In this document: piece after piece, positions 43,738 through 55,861 of the stretch | Layout: each line of letters opens with the position of its first letter | Position numbering within the stretch: the first letter of the stretch is position 1 | Made by a program: the position numbers and the translations under genes | Source: Capra hircus | Taxonomy: Eukaryota; Chordata; Mammalia; Artiodactyla; Bovidae | Direction: 5' to 3' | Assembly: GCF_001704415.2 (NCBI RefSeq) | Contig: NC_030820.1 | Location: 806,001-870,000 of the forward strand | DNA: 64,000 nt | Notes under the pieces: model-generated | Databases searched by the model: none | The model's input: the letters and a program-made list of their open reading frames with translations, nothing else | What the model was told of the DNA's origin: nothing

Positions 43738-44094
43738 CAGCTCCTCAGCCTTATGTATCCCTGAGCTGGACAGAGTAGGAAAGAGAGAAGGCTGGGATGG
43801 GAGACATGGAATGAGAGTTAGTGCCCAGGAGAGGTAGCTGCCCTTTCCCATCAGCAGAATGAGCTCGTTTGCTTCCGTAATCTCTTTGCAGACCAGTGAT
43901 GCTTGCCAACCTTCCATTAAAAATGACACCATTGGCAGACTGGCTGTGTTACAGAATTAATTCTGGGACTGGTTTTCATTCCACTTGCACCTTGACCTCA
44001 TCTCTGCTTGTTCTCTCTCCACACCCACATTGCATTCTTTCAGCTTCACAAAATCCCTGTCCTATTTTTGGTGATTAAGTTCATTGGCCCTTTA
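43738..44094. other. Unique sequence, no gene seen
   Basis: No identifiable element or coding motif. Confidence 0.4.
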
Positions 44095-44215
44095 ACCCTG
44101 AAGCGCTGGAGTCACATGGTCACAGAAGCATGTAACTTTAAGTGAGTCACTGACCATCTCAGTGGTTCTGTGCCTCACCTGTGAGACAGGGCTGAGGATG
44201 CTGTGAGTGATGGAC
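44095..44215 (-). mobile_element. MIR fragment, minus strand
   Basis: 'gctggagtcacatggtcaca', 'taagtgagtcactgaccatc' and 'gtgcctcacctgtgagacag' correspond to the complement of the MIR 3' half. It is diverged. Confidence 0.5.
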
Positions 44216-44609
44216 AGTGGGTCCGGGGTGCTGCACGGGCTCTGGTGACACAGCCTCTGCTCAGCAAGTGCTGAAGGCGTTGGTCCCTGCCCGACCCCTG
44301 CTGCTCTGCTTCTTATGTGTGGCCTCTCCAGTCCCCTGGGTCTCCTTAATGATCATTCCTGTCAAAATCCCTCCTCGGAACTGCTCTATGAATACTTATC
44401 CAGGTCCCTTCCCTTTTCAAGGCTCAGCCAGAAACTTACTCTGAAAAATAAGACAAAACAGGAACCATTTCCACTGCAGACTTTCAAGTCCCTGCCTGTT
44501 TGATCTGGGGCCCTTCAGAGTTCCTCTTCCCTATTTGCCAGGATAAGGATTAAGTTTTAAGCACCTCAGGCTAAATATAGATCTCTCTTTTGCATTTTCT
44601 AGGATTTTA
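44216..44609. other. Unique sequence, possibly old LINE remains
   Basis: A pyrimidine-rich section at 44270-44530 looks like decayed minus-strand L2 coding sequence, but I cannot align it with confidence. Confidence 0.3.
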
Positions 44610-44760
44610 ATACATCGGTTCACTCTGTTCTTGACATGTAAAGAGTACCTCCCATTGTTAGCACATGCTGAGCACATACACACGGTTACCCTACGTTATC
44701 ATCATCCTAGGATCACACAGATGCTAAGGCTGCCTTACAGATGATGGCAGAGGGCACTTG
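44610..44760 (+). mobile_element. MIR-like fragment
   Basis: 'tgttagcacatgctgagcac', 'ttatcatcatcctaggatca' and 'ccttacagatgatggcagag' suggest a strongly diverged MIR in plus orientation. Confidence 0.4.
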
Positions 44761-45579
44761 GTGAGTCCTGGGGACAGAGAGGTCATGGCTTTTATGTTAA
44801 ACTCTGCCATCTAACAGCTGCTCACTTACCCAAGCTCTTCATCGTGCAGCGTTCAGGCAAGAGGCCTGTCCCCAGTCTGGCTCATGTGCTCACGCCCTGC
44901 TGCCTCCTACTTCAGCTCTCCGGAGTCTGCTCGTGGACATCCCTCCTTCCCCTGTGATCCCCGCACCCTGGGGACACAGTCCGGCCCTGTGATTCTTGTC
45001 TCTGTGCCTTAGGTCGCCTCACCCCATCTCTGGTTAATGCTTCCTTCTCACCGTCTTGGAGTCAGCTGACTTGCCGTATCCATCATCTCAGGACTCCAGT
45101 GTGCCCGTCTCTCACCATTTCTTCTTGTTCCCCTTCTGTTTCCCTCCCAGCTCTGCTGAAAAGGTTTTTTCACAGTCACCCTTTCCTACGCCTTGTCATC
45201 TGTTTTCCTCTCACTTGACTTCTTAACATCACTTGACACCTTAATATCACTTGACATGGGATGTGGCTCAGGGACCTACTTCTTCCATGAAATTCTCTCT
45301 TCTTTATCATTTCTGAGGCACCATCCTTGCCAGTTTCTCCTCCTGAATTCTTTTCTCCCAGATTGTCATGGCGATGTTACTTCTTGTCCATTTAACCTGC
45401 TTGCGGAGGCTTTCTTAGTTCTGGACTGTCCTAACCAAAGCAGCTTCTGTTGTTTCTTTGCCCCACTTTCTACCTATAAAAAAACAGCATTTATCTGTAC
45501 TTGGCACTCTCATTGATTGATATGCATGCTAACATTTCATGGCATACTTTCTGTCAAATTGCATATCTGGCAATACTGA
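44761..45579. other. Pyrimidine-rich unassigned sequence
   Basis: The plus strand is rich in C and T from about 44850 to 45480. A 107-codon frame (45193-45516) begins with a non-ATG codon and looks low in complexity. The composition suggests an old LINE in reverse, but no clear landmark allows a family call. A tandem 'taatatcacttgaca' type phrase occurs near 45228-45258. Confidence 0.3.
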
Positions 45580-45795
45580 TAGGTGACATTTATGACCTGC
45601 TGCATGGAGGTTACTATTCTTAACACTTTGCATACTTTCATCTATTTCATATTCACAATGACCTTGGGAAGTAGGAACTATTATCTTCATTTTATATATG
45701 TGGACACTGAAGTACAGAGAAGTTCAGTAACTTGTCAATTAACTGTAGGTGTCAGAGCAAAGATTCCCATCTCGTCATTCTGAGTCCAGGATCTA
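45580..45795 (+). mobile_element. MIR SINE, nearly full length
   Basis: 'ggtgacatttatgacctgct', 'aacactttgcatactttcat', 'actattatcttcattttata', 'agttcagtaacttgtcaatt' and 'ggtgtcagagcaaagattcc' follow MIR order. Confidence 0.82.
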
Positions 45796-46958
45796 TCAGC
45801 GGAGTCGCTGCCGTGAAAATCCCTGCATCATGCTGCTTCCACGTGCTTTCTGAGAGGACGGGGAAGACTTGGTGGGTCAGAACATCTTCTGTGACAGCAA
45901 CTGGGGAGAACCAACATTTTATGTTTCCTTGGGAGTGAGCGCTGAGAATTTCAAGGTTTGGCTTTATAGTGACTCAGAAAGGAGTATATCAGACACTGAG
46001 AGGCATTCATCTCATTTTGCACTGAGTGTGGCAAAGAATCATTACATGATGAGGCAGTGCATTATAAGTCCTGTAATAAGTTTTCAAGTAAGAATATACA
46101 TCTGTGAAAATTGCAGCTTATGAATTACAAGACATATGTTAGTTTACTTGTTAATGAATCAATAATCTAGGATGAACTGGAAGTAGCTTTTAATTAAAGC
46201 AAAGAGAGGAAGATGAGCCAATCTCCGTTTTCTTCCCTCTGACTCTAGTTAATCATGAGATCCATACTCTCTGTGAATTACTGGCATGGAGCAGCTGGCT
46301 GTAAGACACTCTGTGGCAAGAGAGAGCAGGTGTTTTCCCTATCAGGTTCTGTCTCCCAGGCTGGACTTTGCCTTCTTTACCCGAATGTGCAGCACACTCC
46401 CCTGGCTTGTTCACGCTCCTGTGAACTGTTGGCCTGTGGCTGGCAAGCGAAGGTAGCTCTGAGTCATGGCTCAGAGCTCTGAGCTGGCACCCCAAAACCT
46501 CAAACTGGGGCTCACCTGATCACAGCAAATCCCATCTCTGCCTCTCTGGTGGCCCCACATGGCACCCTCACCTTCTGCCTGTGCTTCCCAAAAGAGAGAC
46601 AAAAAATTCTTTGTCTCAGATGCGTTATATTAATGAATTCATATGTAACTTCCCCTAACCCCAAAATGTTTGCATTTCAGGCAAAGAGGACAATTAGAAA
46701 GGCTGATTGTGGAATCCCACAGGAGGAAAAATTGCTGTCATACAGCTATGGTAGACCCTGGGGATCCTCAAGTCTCAACAGGCCAGCAAACCCAGTCCTC
46801 ATGGGTATCTGAGGGGTAGTTTTACATTTTGTATTGAATTAGATTATAAATGAACTATCAGTGCTGTTCACTAACCTCCCAAGGCATTCTTCCAATCTGT
46901 GTGTCCTCCCCACACCTACAGCGACTCCTTCTTCTAGGATCTTATTTACTACCTGGTC
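45796..46958. other. Unique sequence, no gene seen
   Basis: GC-moderate around 46260-46560 with chance frames on both strands. No repeat or gene can be supported. Confidence 0.4.
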
Positions 46959-47098
46959 CAGGTTTTCAAACTAATAGACCACAAGCACCTGGACTCGGGA
47001 TAAGACAGAGATGATGACTCAGCAGGTGTGGGGTAGTGCCTGAGATTCCCCATTTCTAACCATCTTGCTGACTGGAGCCCACACATTGAGAGCCACTG
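46959..47098 (+). mobile_element. MER5-type hAT remnant
   Basis: It begins 'caggttttcaaactaataga' and ends 'cacattgagagccactgcc', matching the terminal repeats of MER5. In between are 'atgactcagcaggtgtgggg' and 'cctgagattccccatttcta'. It is non-coding. Confidence 0.75.
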
Positions 47099-47109
47099 CC
47101 CTCAATTAT

Positions 47110-47245
47110 TGTAGCAGCCCCTGTCTTGTCTCTCTGCCCCCTCTACTTTCTTCATCAAATCACCAGAATGCTGCTTAAAATCCTAAAAATGAGGATTTTC
47201 CCACCTTGTTTATACAACTGCCAGTGAAACTCAGTGGGCCATTGA
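47110..47245 (-). mobile_element. Possible L2 fragment, minus strand
   Basis: 'ccagaatgctgcttaaaatc' and the preceding pyrimidine-rich block resemble the L2 coding region in reverse. The resemblance is weak. Confidence 0.35.
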
Positions 47246-48857
47246 ATGCATTTCTAGACACTTCAGCGTGATGTCACATATGGCTGGGGACAAGCATCCC
47301 GAGACGGGATTTTGTCAGAAACCTGCTTCTTGGGCTCTCTATTGGCAGCGGTAGCCACTGTCTGCTGGGCATTCATGCCTGTATGTATCAGGGCCTCAGG
47401 CAATTCTTTATTTCAGAATAAAAGAATGTATTCTGCAGACAACAGAAGACTTTGTTGAGAATGAATAAACATACGTAAAGAATGATGTCTGTAAACGTTT
47501 TAGCAATCTGTAATAAAAACATAATACCAGTGATGGGCTCATCAGACCATACTTCAGAATTTTACTGCCAGCCCTGAGTCCAGTGTCTTGGGAAACTGAC
47601 AAGTGTCAGCAAGAGACACTTCCTCCCTGGCTCCTGACCTGAGCTGTTCTATGCTCTGCAGTAGTTTGGCCAGTTCTCTCCTGTGAGACCCCAGCTATTA
47701 CTTTTCCAGACTGCTAGATGTGAGGCTTATTTGTTGCTGCTGCTACTGCCTGTTTTGTTGTGGGGATCTTGGTTCTAATACCTTTTCTCTGAATCTGTAA
47801 ATACTCCAAATGCAGCCCATAAAGAGGCTTGACTGGCCTCCAGGACGCACTGCCAGATGCAGGCTTCCAGCTTTCCTGACCTACCGGAGAGCTGGATTTC
47901 GTGGGTTTGTTTGGTCTTGCAGTCTGTGCCAACTGGGCACCCTGTCCTCGGTCCAGCTTCTTCTTTGCACACAAGTAAAAGGGAACATGTTATTCTTTCC
48001 TGTGGGTGGAAACAGTCCCTTTATTTATGGAGCCGTACTAAAATTTGGTTTCCTGATGGCTTTGTCTGTCAAATGACTTTCTTTCCTAGGTTTCCATTTC
48101 ACGGCCAGGTTCTTCTAGGCTTCTGAGAGCATCTGAGCCTGTGGCTCTGGTCTTCCCCCAGCCCCTGGCACTGGGGTTCTGCTTCCTGGGACCCCAGATG
48201 TCACAGACTGATAGCTCCCTTGCCTCTGCTCCGGTTCCCACCTCAGCCTGCTGATGCCCACACGTGCAGGCCTCCTCGGACAGGACACTAAGCTCATTGG
48301 AAATCATGTGGTTTGCCCCAGAAGGCGATAGCCTCTGACGTGTCCCCGTTTTCCTTTGGTCTGGTTTTCCTAGGAATGTGGGAGGGAGGAAGGAGGTATT
48401 CGCTGCAGGCGAATGTCTGACCATCAGCAGACTGAGGGGAGCAGGATGTGGGGGTCTGTCACTGTGGGCACAGCTGGCGCAGTCTTGGCACACCGGGAGG
48501 ACCGTCTGCTGCTTCGTGATCTCCACGTTCTGTTTGTAAGACCTAAGGCAATTAAAGCGGGAAACTGCTCTAACCAAACTGACGTTTATTTTTCAGTACA
48601 TGTGGTTCACTCTATACTCATTCTGCATATTTTGTAGAGTTTTTGGAAAGTAAACACTTGAAAACTGTCGAGAGCTGACTCTCCGTTTACTCTTCACTGG
48701 GCCTTAGAAGGAAAAAGGACAGAGCTGGGCTGTTTGTTCTGGGTTTTTTATGCATTGACACAGATGCAGTTGAAAGATTTGAAATGACTCGCAGGTTGAA
48801 ATTTGAGTTTCTTTTGCTCTTTACATTCTTCTGCGTTTTCGCCCATCAGTACCCTTG
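47246..48857. other. Unique sequence, GC-richer in the middle
   Basis: From about 47810 to 48560 the sequence is GC-richer. It has frames up to 163 codons on the minus strand (48086-48577) and about 89 on the plus strand. Both strands are open in overlapping places, which argues for base composition rather than a gene. I recognise no domain. Splice signals were not convincing. Confidence 0.35.
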
Positions 48858-49228
48858 TCGTACAGTCTCTCAGGCGTGTCTGACTCTGCAGCCCCGTGGA
48901 CTACTGCACGTCAGGTTCCTCAGTCTTCCAGTGTCTCCCGGAATTTGCTCAGATTCATGTCCATTGAGTCAGTGATGCCATCCAACCATCTCATCCTCTG
49001 TCGTCTCCTTCTCCTTTGCCTTCAATCATTCCCAGCATCAGGGTCTTTACCAATGAGTCAGTTCTTCGCATGAGGTGGTCAAAGTATTGGAGCTTCAGCT
49101 TCAGTGTCAGTCCTTCCAATAAATATTCAGGGTTGATTTCCTTTAGGATGGACTGGTTTGATCTCCTTGCAGTCCAAGGAACTCTCAAGAGTCTTTTCCA
49201 GCACCACAATTTGAAAGCATCAGTACGC
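48858..49228 (-). mobile_element. BovB 3' tail, minus strand
   Basis: It starts near 'acagtctctcaggcgtgtct' and continues with 'attgagtcagtgatgccatc', 'tcccagcatcagggtcttta' and 'ttctttaggatggactgg'-like sequence to about 49228. Minus-strand frame 48991-49209 encodes the RRLLRVPWTARRSNQSILKE part without a stop. The copy is 5'-truncated. Confidence 0.92.
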
Positions 49229-49667
49229 TTGATTAATATTATACATTGTTCATGTCAGGGAACAGACTATGTGCTTAGGACTTTGATGTTTTTAAGGAAA
49301 CAAGCAGAATGTCCTTACCCCCAAAAGGGAGCTAAACATCTTCACATCTGAGGTTTTAAGATAGTATTTTTTAAATTATGCACATATTAATGAGTAGTAT
49401 CTTCACTCTTTAGGACTATAAATTGGGAAGCCTTGAGCAGCTGATGACATCAGTCTCCTGACCAGACCCTTTGGGGTCAGTGCACCATCCGTCTGCTGGT
49501 ACAGGTTCTGGTCTGGGCATTTGAGGAAGGGCAGCCATACCCATGTCCTTTACCCAGAGATGCCAGTATCATGCTGGCAACCAAACTGTCTCCAGGCTTT
49601 GCTAAATGCCCGCAGCTCGAGGTGGGGGAGCAGTGAGCAGCAAAGCTGTTCCCTATGGACAACCACT
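49229..49667. other. Unique sequence, no gene seen
   Basis: No feature can be supported. Confidence 0.4.
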
Positions 49668-49790
49668 GGAGAAGGAAATGGCACCACTCCAGTATTCTTG
49701 CCTGGAGAATCCCATGGACAGAGGAGCCTGGCAGGCTCTAGTCCACAGGATAGCACAGAGTCAGACATGATTTAGCGACTAAACCACCAC
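49668..49790 (+). mobile_element. Bov-A2-like SINE unit
   Basis: It runs from 'ggagaaggaaatggcaccac' to 'gatttagcgactaaaccacc'. There is no tRNA head and only one Bov-A unit. It could equally be a 5'-truncated Bov-tA, which shares this body. Confidence 0.88.
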
Positions 49791-50677
49791 CAGCACGGAG
49801 AAGCACTGGTCTACTGAGAATCTAAAAGTGAGCTGGACAAAAGTCAGGTCTTTCCCTAAAATTTTTCCGAGAACAAAGGACAGAAGAGATAGTCTGCAAT
49901 TTCTCTGCTCTTCAGTTTTAACCAAGCTTTAACAATGATGATTTCCTCACACATTCAAAATGACTGGAGAGAGAAAGTGGATGCTTTCTAGTTTAATGAG
50001 TATAAAGAGGTTAAAAATGGTCCTGATATAAAGTAGGGAGGCCAGGGATATTCATGTTTTATGTTAGATTGTGGCAGGGTACAAAATTGTAAAAGAGCTT
50101 TAATAGTGTCACATACTTCTACGATATTTTTTCAAAGAAAAGAACTTACTGAACATAATTGCCTGATGTTATAAAGATGGAGACACACTATTCAATGTTA
50201 CCCCCAAATCATGGGCCTGACTAAACTAATCTTAACCTTTTCCTGCTGATAAATTTCAACCTTCCGTGTTCTTCTTTAGTTTTTATCTGCCCCTGCAACT
50301 CAGTCCTTCACGTATATCCTGATGGAAGGCCTACACGTGGTAGAGATAATTAAGCCAATCTGATTTTCAAGGCTTGAATAATTAATTACTACGAATTTGA
50401 CATTTTAAGACTGTGATGTTGACCTTGTACTTTGCTCAGTAGTGAAATTTAAATCTAAGAGATACGCATCAGAACAAGGCCCTTCGCATAATAAAGATTT
50501 AGTTTATATTGTTTCCTGGTGTTCTGTTCTTTTTGGTTTGCACGGCCCACATTGTGCCTTTTCCCAAGGTAATCATTAGTTATTGTTCGAACTGTTAAGC
50601 ATGCACCTCTGTCATTTTGTATTATGTCATTACATTAATCAAGGCAGTAACAAGCAAAATTTTCGTCCCCAAATCCT
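49791..50677. other. Unique sequence, no gene seen
   Basis: AT-rich DNA. Nothing recognised. Confidence 0.45.
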
Positions 50678-50743
50678 GGAGAAGGCAATGGCAACCCACT
50701 CCACTACTCTTGCCTGGAAAATCCCATGGATGGAGGAGCCTGG
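50678..50743 (+). mobile_element. Very short, 3'-truncated Bov-A2 with 7-base duplication
   Basis: Only the first 66 bases of Bov-A2 are present ('ggagaaggcaatggcaaccc' to 'ggatggaggagcctgg'). The sequence aaatcct lies at 50671-50677 and again at 50744-50750. SINEs are usually lost from the 5' side, so a copy that keeps the 5' start and lacks the 3' end is unusual. Confidence 0.85.
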
Positions 50744-50750
50744 AAATCCT

Positions 50751-52935
50751 AACCTGCTTTAAAGTAAAACTGATGTTCACTTTTTAAATGAGCCATTAAG
50801 CATATCCACTGATTTGGGGGGTGAAAAGTATTCTTTCTTGGGAGCTCAAATTGCACTTGACAGTTGCCTTTGGAATGTGTTCCTTCTCCCAAAGAGACAA
50901 ACAACAGTAGGAATTGTGTCCTTGGAACACTTCTTCGGTTCCAAAAGGCAACTTCTGTCCTCTCTAGAGAGAAATCAAAGAGGAAAGGCAAGAATCATCT
51001 GGAAGAGAATTCAAAACGGAAATGCACAGCTTGGTAAAAAGCTGGCCAGTGAGAGAGACAGAGGGAAGATACAAGATTATAAGAGAAAAGGGAATTTTCA
51101 AGTTTTTGTGGGGCGGAGGAGAGAAAACTATAAACAAAGCCAAGACTCTAAATATAGAAACTATGAAAATAAATAGCCTGTGCTCCCTGGATAGTCTTAG
51201 CTTTGATGTTAAGCAGTAAAACAACTCTGAATGGGCTCCTGTGTAAAGCTACAAATAGGAAAGTGTTAAGAATATGCTGATTAAGAAAAGCAAACATGTC
51301 TTACCTTTGAATTTTGCTATTTATTAAATAAAAGGCAAGAATGTCCAAGCAAGCGTTTTTGTATAGTTAAAATTCTAGTGTATGCAGGGTCAAAGTATAC
51401 TGTCCATTGTCTTGAAATGTCTATTATGCAATTTGTTGCAAAAGAGTAGGTGTCTTATTTTAATTGTCTGTGCTGACCAGGAAAGAAACCATGGTTGTGA
51501 TCTCCGAGGAGCAAGGCTGAAGCCAAAGCTGCAGGCAGAGCTGGACTAAAGGGAATCTAACTGGAGCTAGATGACGAAGCTAAAGTACATGTCACGCGTG
51601 CTTTTTTATTGCCTTGGATTGGTTTTCATGGAAATTTTCATTAGTTGGATGATACTGGGTACATAATGGATACAGGCACTTCTTTATTTGCTGTTAGTTG
51701 AGAATGTGGCTATTTTAGGGGAGTTGGAATGATTGAAAAATAAATAGAACAGCTCATCAAAATATTGTTACACTTACTGTTTCTTTTAGAGCTTCTTCCA
51801 ATGTTTACTGACAGTGTTACTATTACAAGGGACTGACTTAGACATTAGAGTTAAGACAAAGCATAAGGATGATGAATTTTAAAGTTAAATTTCCACTTAA
51901 TTCTATGATGAGAGATTTATGAAATCTCAAGTTTCCTTTAGTTTCAAGTAGTTCAAAGACATAAAAGTCATAGGTCCTTAAGAAGCCACGTGCTAAGATG
52001 GTCAATTTTTCGCCCAAGAGAAAAAGATTGGGAGTACTCTGGCGGGGAGATGTAGGCACATTGCAAGTTTCTATTGGAAAAGAGGTGTTTGCAGTCATCT
52101 CTGAGAGATCATGTACTTGAGAAGGTCATAGGACAATCCCAGAGAAAGGGGATTCATGCATGATTGTTCATGCACTGACTCTATTGTCTTTTAGCAAATG
52201 CTTATTTCATTACTGTTGAACACACAAGTTGTGTTAACACACACATGCACAGAAATGTCCTTCTTCCAGACAGAGGAAGTCAGCTAGTAACTGAGCTATA
52301 TACATCCCCTCTTCACACTTCCTGATGTCTCTAGCAGCTAGTGTGTGCCCGTGAGAGTAAATTCTGGCTCAGAGGTGTAAGCAGAAGCCTGTGAGCCTTC
52401 GCAGATATTTTCTTAGAAGAAAGGGCATGTACTGTTTAACCCTCCTTCTTTGCTGAAGTGGGAGGGTTGAAAACTCCATCACATATTGGCTGAAGTGTTG
52501 CCAATATAAATTGTGTTTGAGCAGCTATCCCTACCATGAGGTCTATGTCACACACTGAGGACTGAGACACTGTCAGACAGAAAAGGTGGGACATCAGCCA
52601 CCTTGCGGTGCAGCCCTCCCAGACTGTGCTCCCAGACTTCTTTACCTGAGGAGGAAGTGAGTCTCTAGCCTGTCTAAGCTAAACTGTTATTTTCACCAGT
52701 TTTTTTAACTTATTGCTGAACATACATTCATTATGATTAAAAGTAGGATTAAATGACATTTATACTCAGAAATTTACATGATTTTCCCAGTTCATGCTAA
52801 AATTAGGGCAGAATCTTGGCTTAGAAACAGATATTAATCAATTAAATGTATTTGTATATGGATTGAAAAGAAGTGTGAAATGGAATTTTGGCCTTTAAGA
52901 GATTTTCTTTAAGGTGAAAAAGCACTGAAAAATGT
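50751..52935. other. Unique sequence, no gene seen
   Basis: A 120-codon plus-strand frame (50814-51176) starts at a non-ATG codon and becomes Lys/Arg/Asn rich in A-rich DNA. I read it as chance. The remainder has no repeats I recognise. This is the longest repeat-poor stretch of the window. Confidence 0.45.
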
Positions 52936-52960
52936 GCACACACACGCACACACACACGCA
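52936..52960. repeat. Short CA repeat
   Basis: Interrupted (CA)n with two CG steps. Too short to be very variable. Confidence 0.85.
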
Positions 52961-53689
52961 GAGCAATAGAAAGCATCCCGCTGTGTAACAGTTCAATCCA
53001 ATAGAACCAGTGGAGCAAAGAGCAAAAGATTAGCACAGGAAATGAAATCCTCAGCCCTTCAGAGGAAACAGAGGAAAAAGACTGAAAGAGATCAGGGAGT
53101 TTGGGCAGAGAACTAGATGTTGAAGATTAAAAGGAAAGATTAGATAGGTGACAAAAAGAGGAAATGGGATACAGTGAATACATTGTCAACAGAATGAAGG
53201 GGTTTTAGACGTTTATCTTAGTGTGATATGTACTCCGCCTACATCCTGGTGGAGGACCTCCTGCTAATGCTCGTTTCCTTCAGCTGCTCTTGATGGAGTG
53301 TCACACAGCCATGATAGACCATGCAGTTCCCCTGGTGGTATTTTCAGGAAAACTCTGCAACTGGTGTCTGGATTCTTTCTATGAACAAACCTTACTGTTT
53401 GCATTTCGACTTGCAATTCTGTGGTCAAAGAAATGAGTGGATGATTGCACTGTGATGACTGTGTCTGCAAAGTGAAGCAGGGTGCTTTGGTGGGGGTTGG
53501 TGGCATTTCTCATGGAAATTGGAAAGCTGGGGCATTTAAAATGATCAAGTGGGAGGAACAAAGAGAGATGGAGAAATGTGGCAAGCTGGTTTGAGGGGAC
53601 CAGGTGGAGAGACAGTACTCTGAGGAGAAATATGGGGTTGCTGGTCAATAGAAGAAGTACCATTGAAGTTTGGGCAAGTATTCTCTGAT
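52961..53689. other. Unique sequence, no gene seen
   Basis: Purine-rich around 53040-53150. Frames are below 95 codons and show no motif. Confidence 0.4.
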
Positions 53690-54310
53690 ACCAGTGTCGT
53701 AATTGCTATAGCTTTATAGTAAGACTTGAAATCTGGCAGTGTGAATTTTCCAACTTTATTCTTTCCTTTTTGTGTTGTGTTCGCTAATTCCCAGTTCTTT
53801 GCTTTTCCGTAAACTTTTTTAAGTGTGTTGATATCTTTAAAAAAATGGTTTTTATATTTTTAGTTGGGAATACATTAAATTTGTAGTTTAGTTGGGAAAA
53901 ACTGTCATCTTTACCATATTGAATTTTCCCATCCATGGGCATGAAATATTTCCCAGTTTATTTACAACTTCTTTGACTTCATTCATCAGTATTTTGTAGT
54001 TTTTCACATGTAAGATCCTTGACATAGATTGTCAGACTTAACCTGAAGTGTTTCAATTTTTGGTGTGACTATAAATTTTATATATATATATATATATATA
54101 TTTAAACTTTCAATTTTTATTGCTGGGATATAGACTTCTTATACATTGACTGTGTATGCTACAATTTTACTGGAGTCCTTATCCAGATGTAGTTTTTTCA
54201 TAGCTTCTTTGGGGGTTCCTGTTTAAAATATCTTGTCACTTGTGAGTAAAGACAATCTGAGTTCTTTTTTTTTTTTTTTAATTCAATTTTTTTTTCAATT
54301 TTCTTCTTCC
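53690..54310 (-). mobile_element. L1 ORF2 fragment, minus strand
   Basis: The complement of the L1 ORF2 reverse transcriptase region is recognisable: 'attgctatagctttatagta', 'atacattaaatttgtagttt', 'ttcccatccatgggcatgaa', 'cagtattttgtagtttttca' and 'ctacaattttactggagtcc'. It has many stops and an internal (TA)n at about 54078-54102. It is an old dead copy. Confidence 0.85.
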
Positions 54311-54402
54311 TCAGTTGGGCCATCATTGGTACTGTTTCCAGGCCCTTAGAGGATTCAGTGATACCCAGCCACATGGGGAGGGCAATCTGCTTCTCTCAGC
54401 CT
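54311..54402. other. Short spacer
   Basis: Unique sequence between the L1 fragment and the next SINE. Confidence 0.4.
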
Positions 54403-54600
54403 GTGTGTGTTAGTCTCTCAGTCATGTCCAACTCTGCGAAACCATGGACTGGGGCCACCAGGCTCCTCTGTCCGTGGATGTCCCAGGCAGGAGTACTGGA
54501 GTGGGTTGCTATTCTCTTCTCCAGGAGATCTTGCTGACCCAGGAATTAAACCAGGGTCTCCCACATTGCAGACAGATTCTTTATTGTCTAAGCCACTAGG
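54403..54600 (-). mobile_element. Bov-tA SINE, minus strand
   Basis: In reverse it shows 'gttagtctctcagtcatgtc', 'ctccaggagatcttgctgac' and the tRNA end 'attgtctaagccactagg'. The sequence tcagcct at 54396-54402 and 54601-54607 is a likely short duplication. Confidence 0.94.
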
Positions 54601-54831
54601 TCAGCCTACTGATTCTAATGCTCACGTCATTCCAGAAATACCCTCACAGACACACCGAGATGTTTGGCCAATATCCAGGTATACTATGGCCTGGTCCAGT
54701 TGACAGCACATGTGATTAAAATGACAATGTGTCTCTGATGTTTTATGATCTGAAATGGTTGGGTTTGTCTTTTACTTTTTTTAGATAAAAAAGTTCATAT
54801 GAGCCTTATATTACCTGGAGTATCCTAACTA
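54601..54831. other. Short spacer
   Basis: Unique sequence between a SINE and the long BovB. Confidence 0.4.
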
Positions 54832-55516
54832 TTCAGTTCAGTTCAGTTCAGTTGTTCTGTCATGTCTGACTCGTCGCAACCCACGGACAGCAGCATGCCA
54901 GGTTTCCTTGTCCATCTCCAATTCCCAGAGCTTGCTCAGCTCATCCAATCAGTGATGCCGTCCAACCATCTCATCCTCTGTCGTCCCCTTCTCCTCCCAC
55001 CTTCAATCTTTCCCAGCATCAGAGTCTTTTCAGATGAGTCAGTTCTTCGCATCAGGTGGCCAAACTATTGGAGTTTCAGCTTCAGCCTCAGTCCTTCCAG
55101 TGAATATTAAGGACTGAGTTCCTTTAGGATGGATTGGATAGATCTCCTTGCAGTCCAAGGGACTCTCAAGAGTCTTCTCCAAAACCACAGTTTAAAAGAA
55201 TCAGTTCTTCAGTGCTCAGCTTTCATTATAGCCCAACTCTCATATCCATACTTCACTACTGGAAAAACCATAGCTTTGACTAGACGGACCATTGTTGGCA
55301 AAGTAATGTTGCTACTTTTTAATATGCTGTCTAGGTTGGTCATAGCTTTTCTTCCAAGGAGCAAGCGTCTTTTAACTTCATGGCTGCAGTCACCATCTGC
55401 AGTGATTTTGGAGCCCCCAAAAATAAAGTCTGACACTGTTTCCACTGTTTCCCCATCTATTTGCTGTGAGGTAATGGGACCGGATACCATGATCTTCGTT
55501 TTCTGAATGTTGAGTT

Positions 55517-55846
55517 TTAAGCCAGCTTTTTCACTCTCCTCTTCACTTTCATCAGGAGGCTCTTTAGTTCTTCTCTTTCTGCCATAAGCGTGGTGTCACC
55601 TGTGTATCTAAGGTTATTGATACTTCTCCTGGCAATCTTGATTCCAGCTTGTGCTTCATCTGGCCTAACATTTCTCATGATGTACTCTGCATATAAGTTA
55701 AATAAGCAGAGTGATGATATACATCCTTGATGTACTCCTTTCCCAATTTGGATCCAGTCTGTGGTTCCATGTCTGGTTCTAACTGTTGCTTCTTGACCTG
55801 CATACAGATTTCTCAGGAGGCAGGTCAGGTGGTTTGGTATTCCCAT
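55517..55846 (-). pseudogene. BovB RT palm fragment with damaged active site
   Basis: This carries GIPNHLTCLLRNLYAGQEA, RTRHGTTDWIQIGKG, the CLFNLYAEYIM block and LRY-TGD-TTLMAE. The usual YADD is Y-T-G-D here (55595-55606 in reverse), so the first catalytic aspartate is lost. The frame ends soon after in the KVKRRVKKLA run because of a deletion. It cannot be an active polymerase. Confidence 0.88.
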
Positions 55847-55861
55847 CTCTTGAAGAATTTT

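Noticed and set aside
50814..51176. 120-codon frame
   Set aside because: Non-ATG start and rising Lys/Arg/Asn content typical of A-rich DNA. No recognisable motif.
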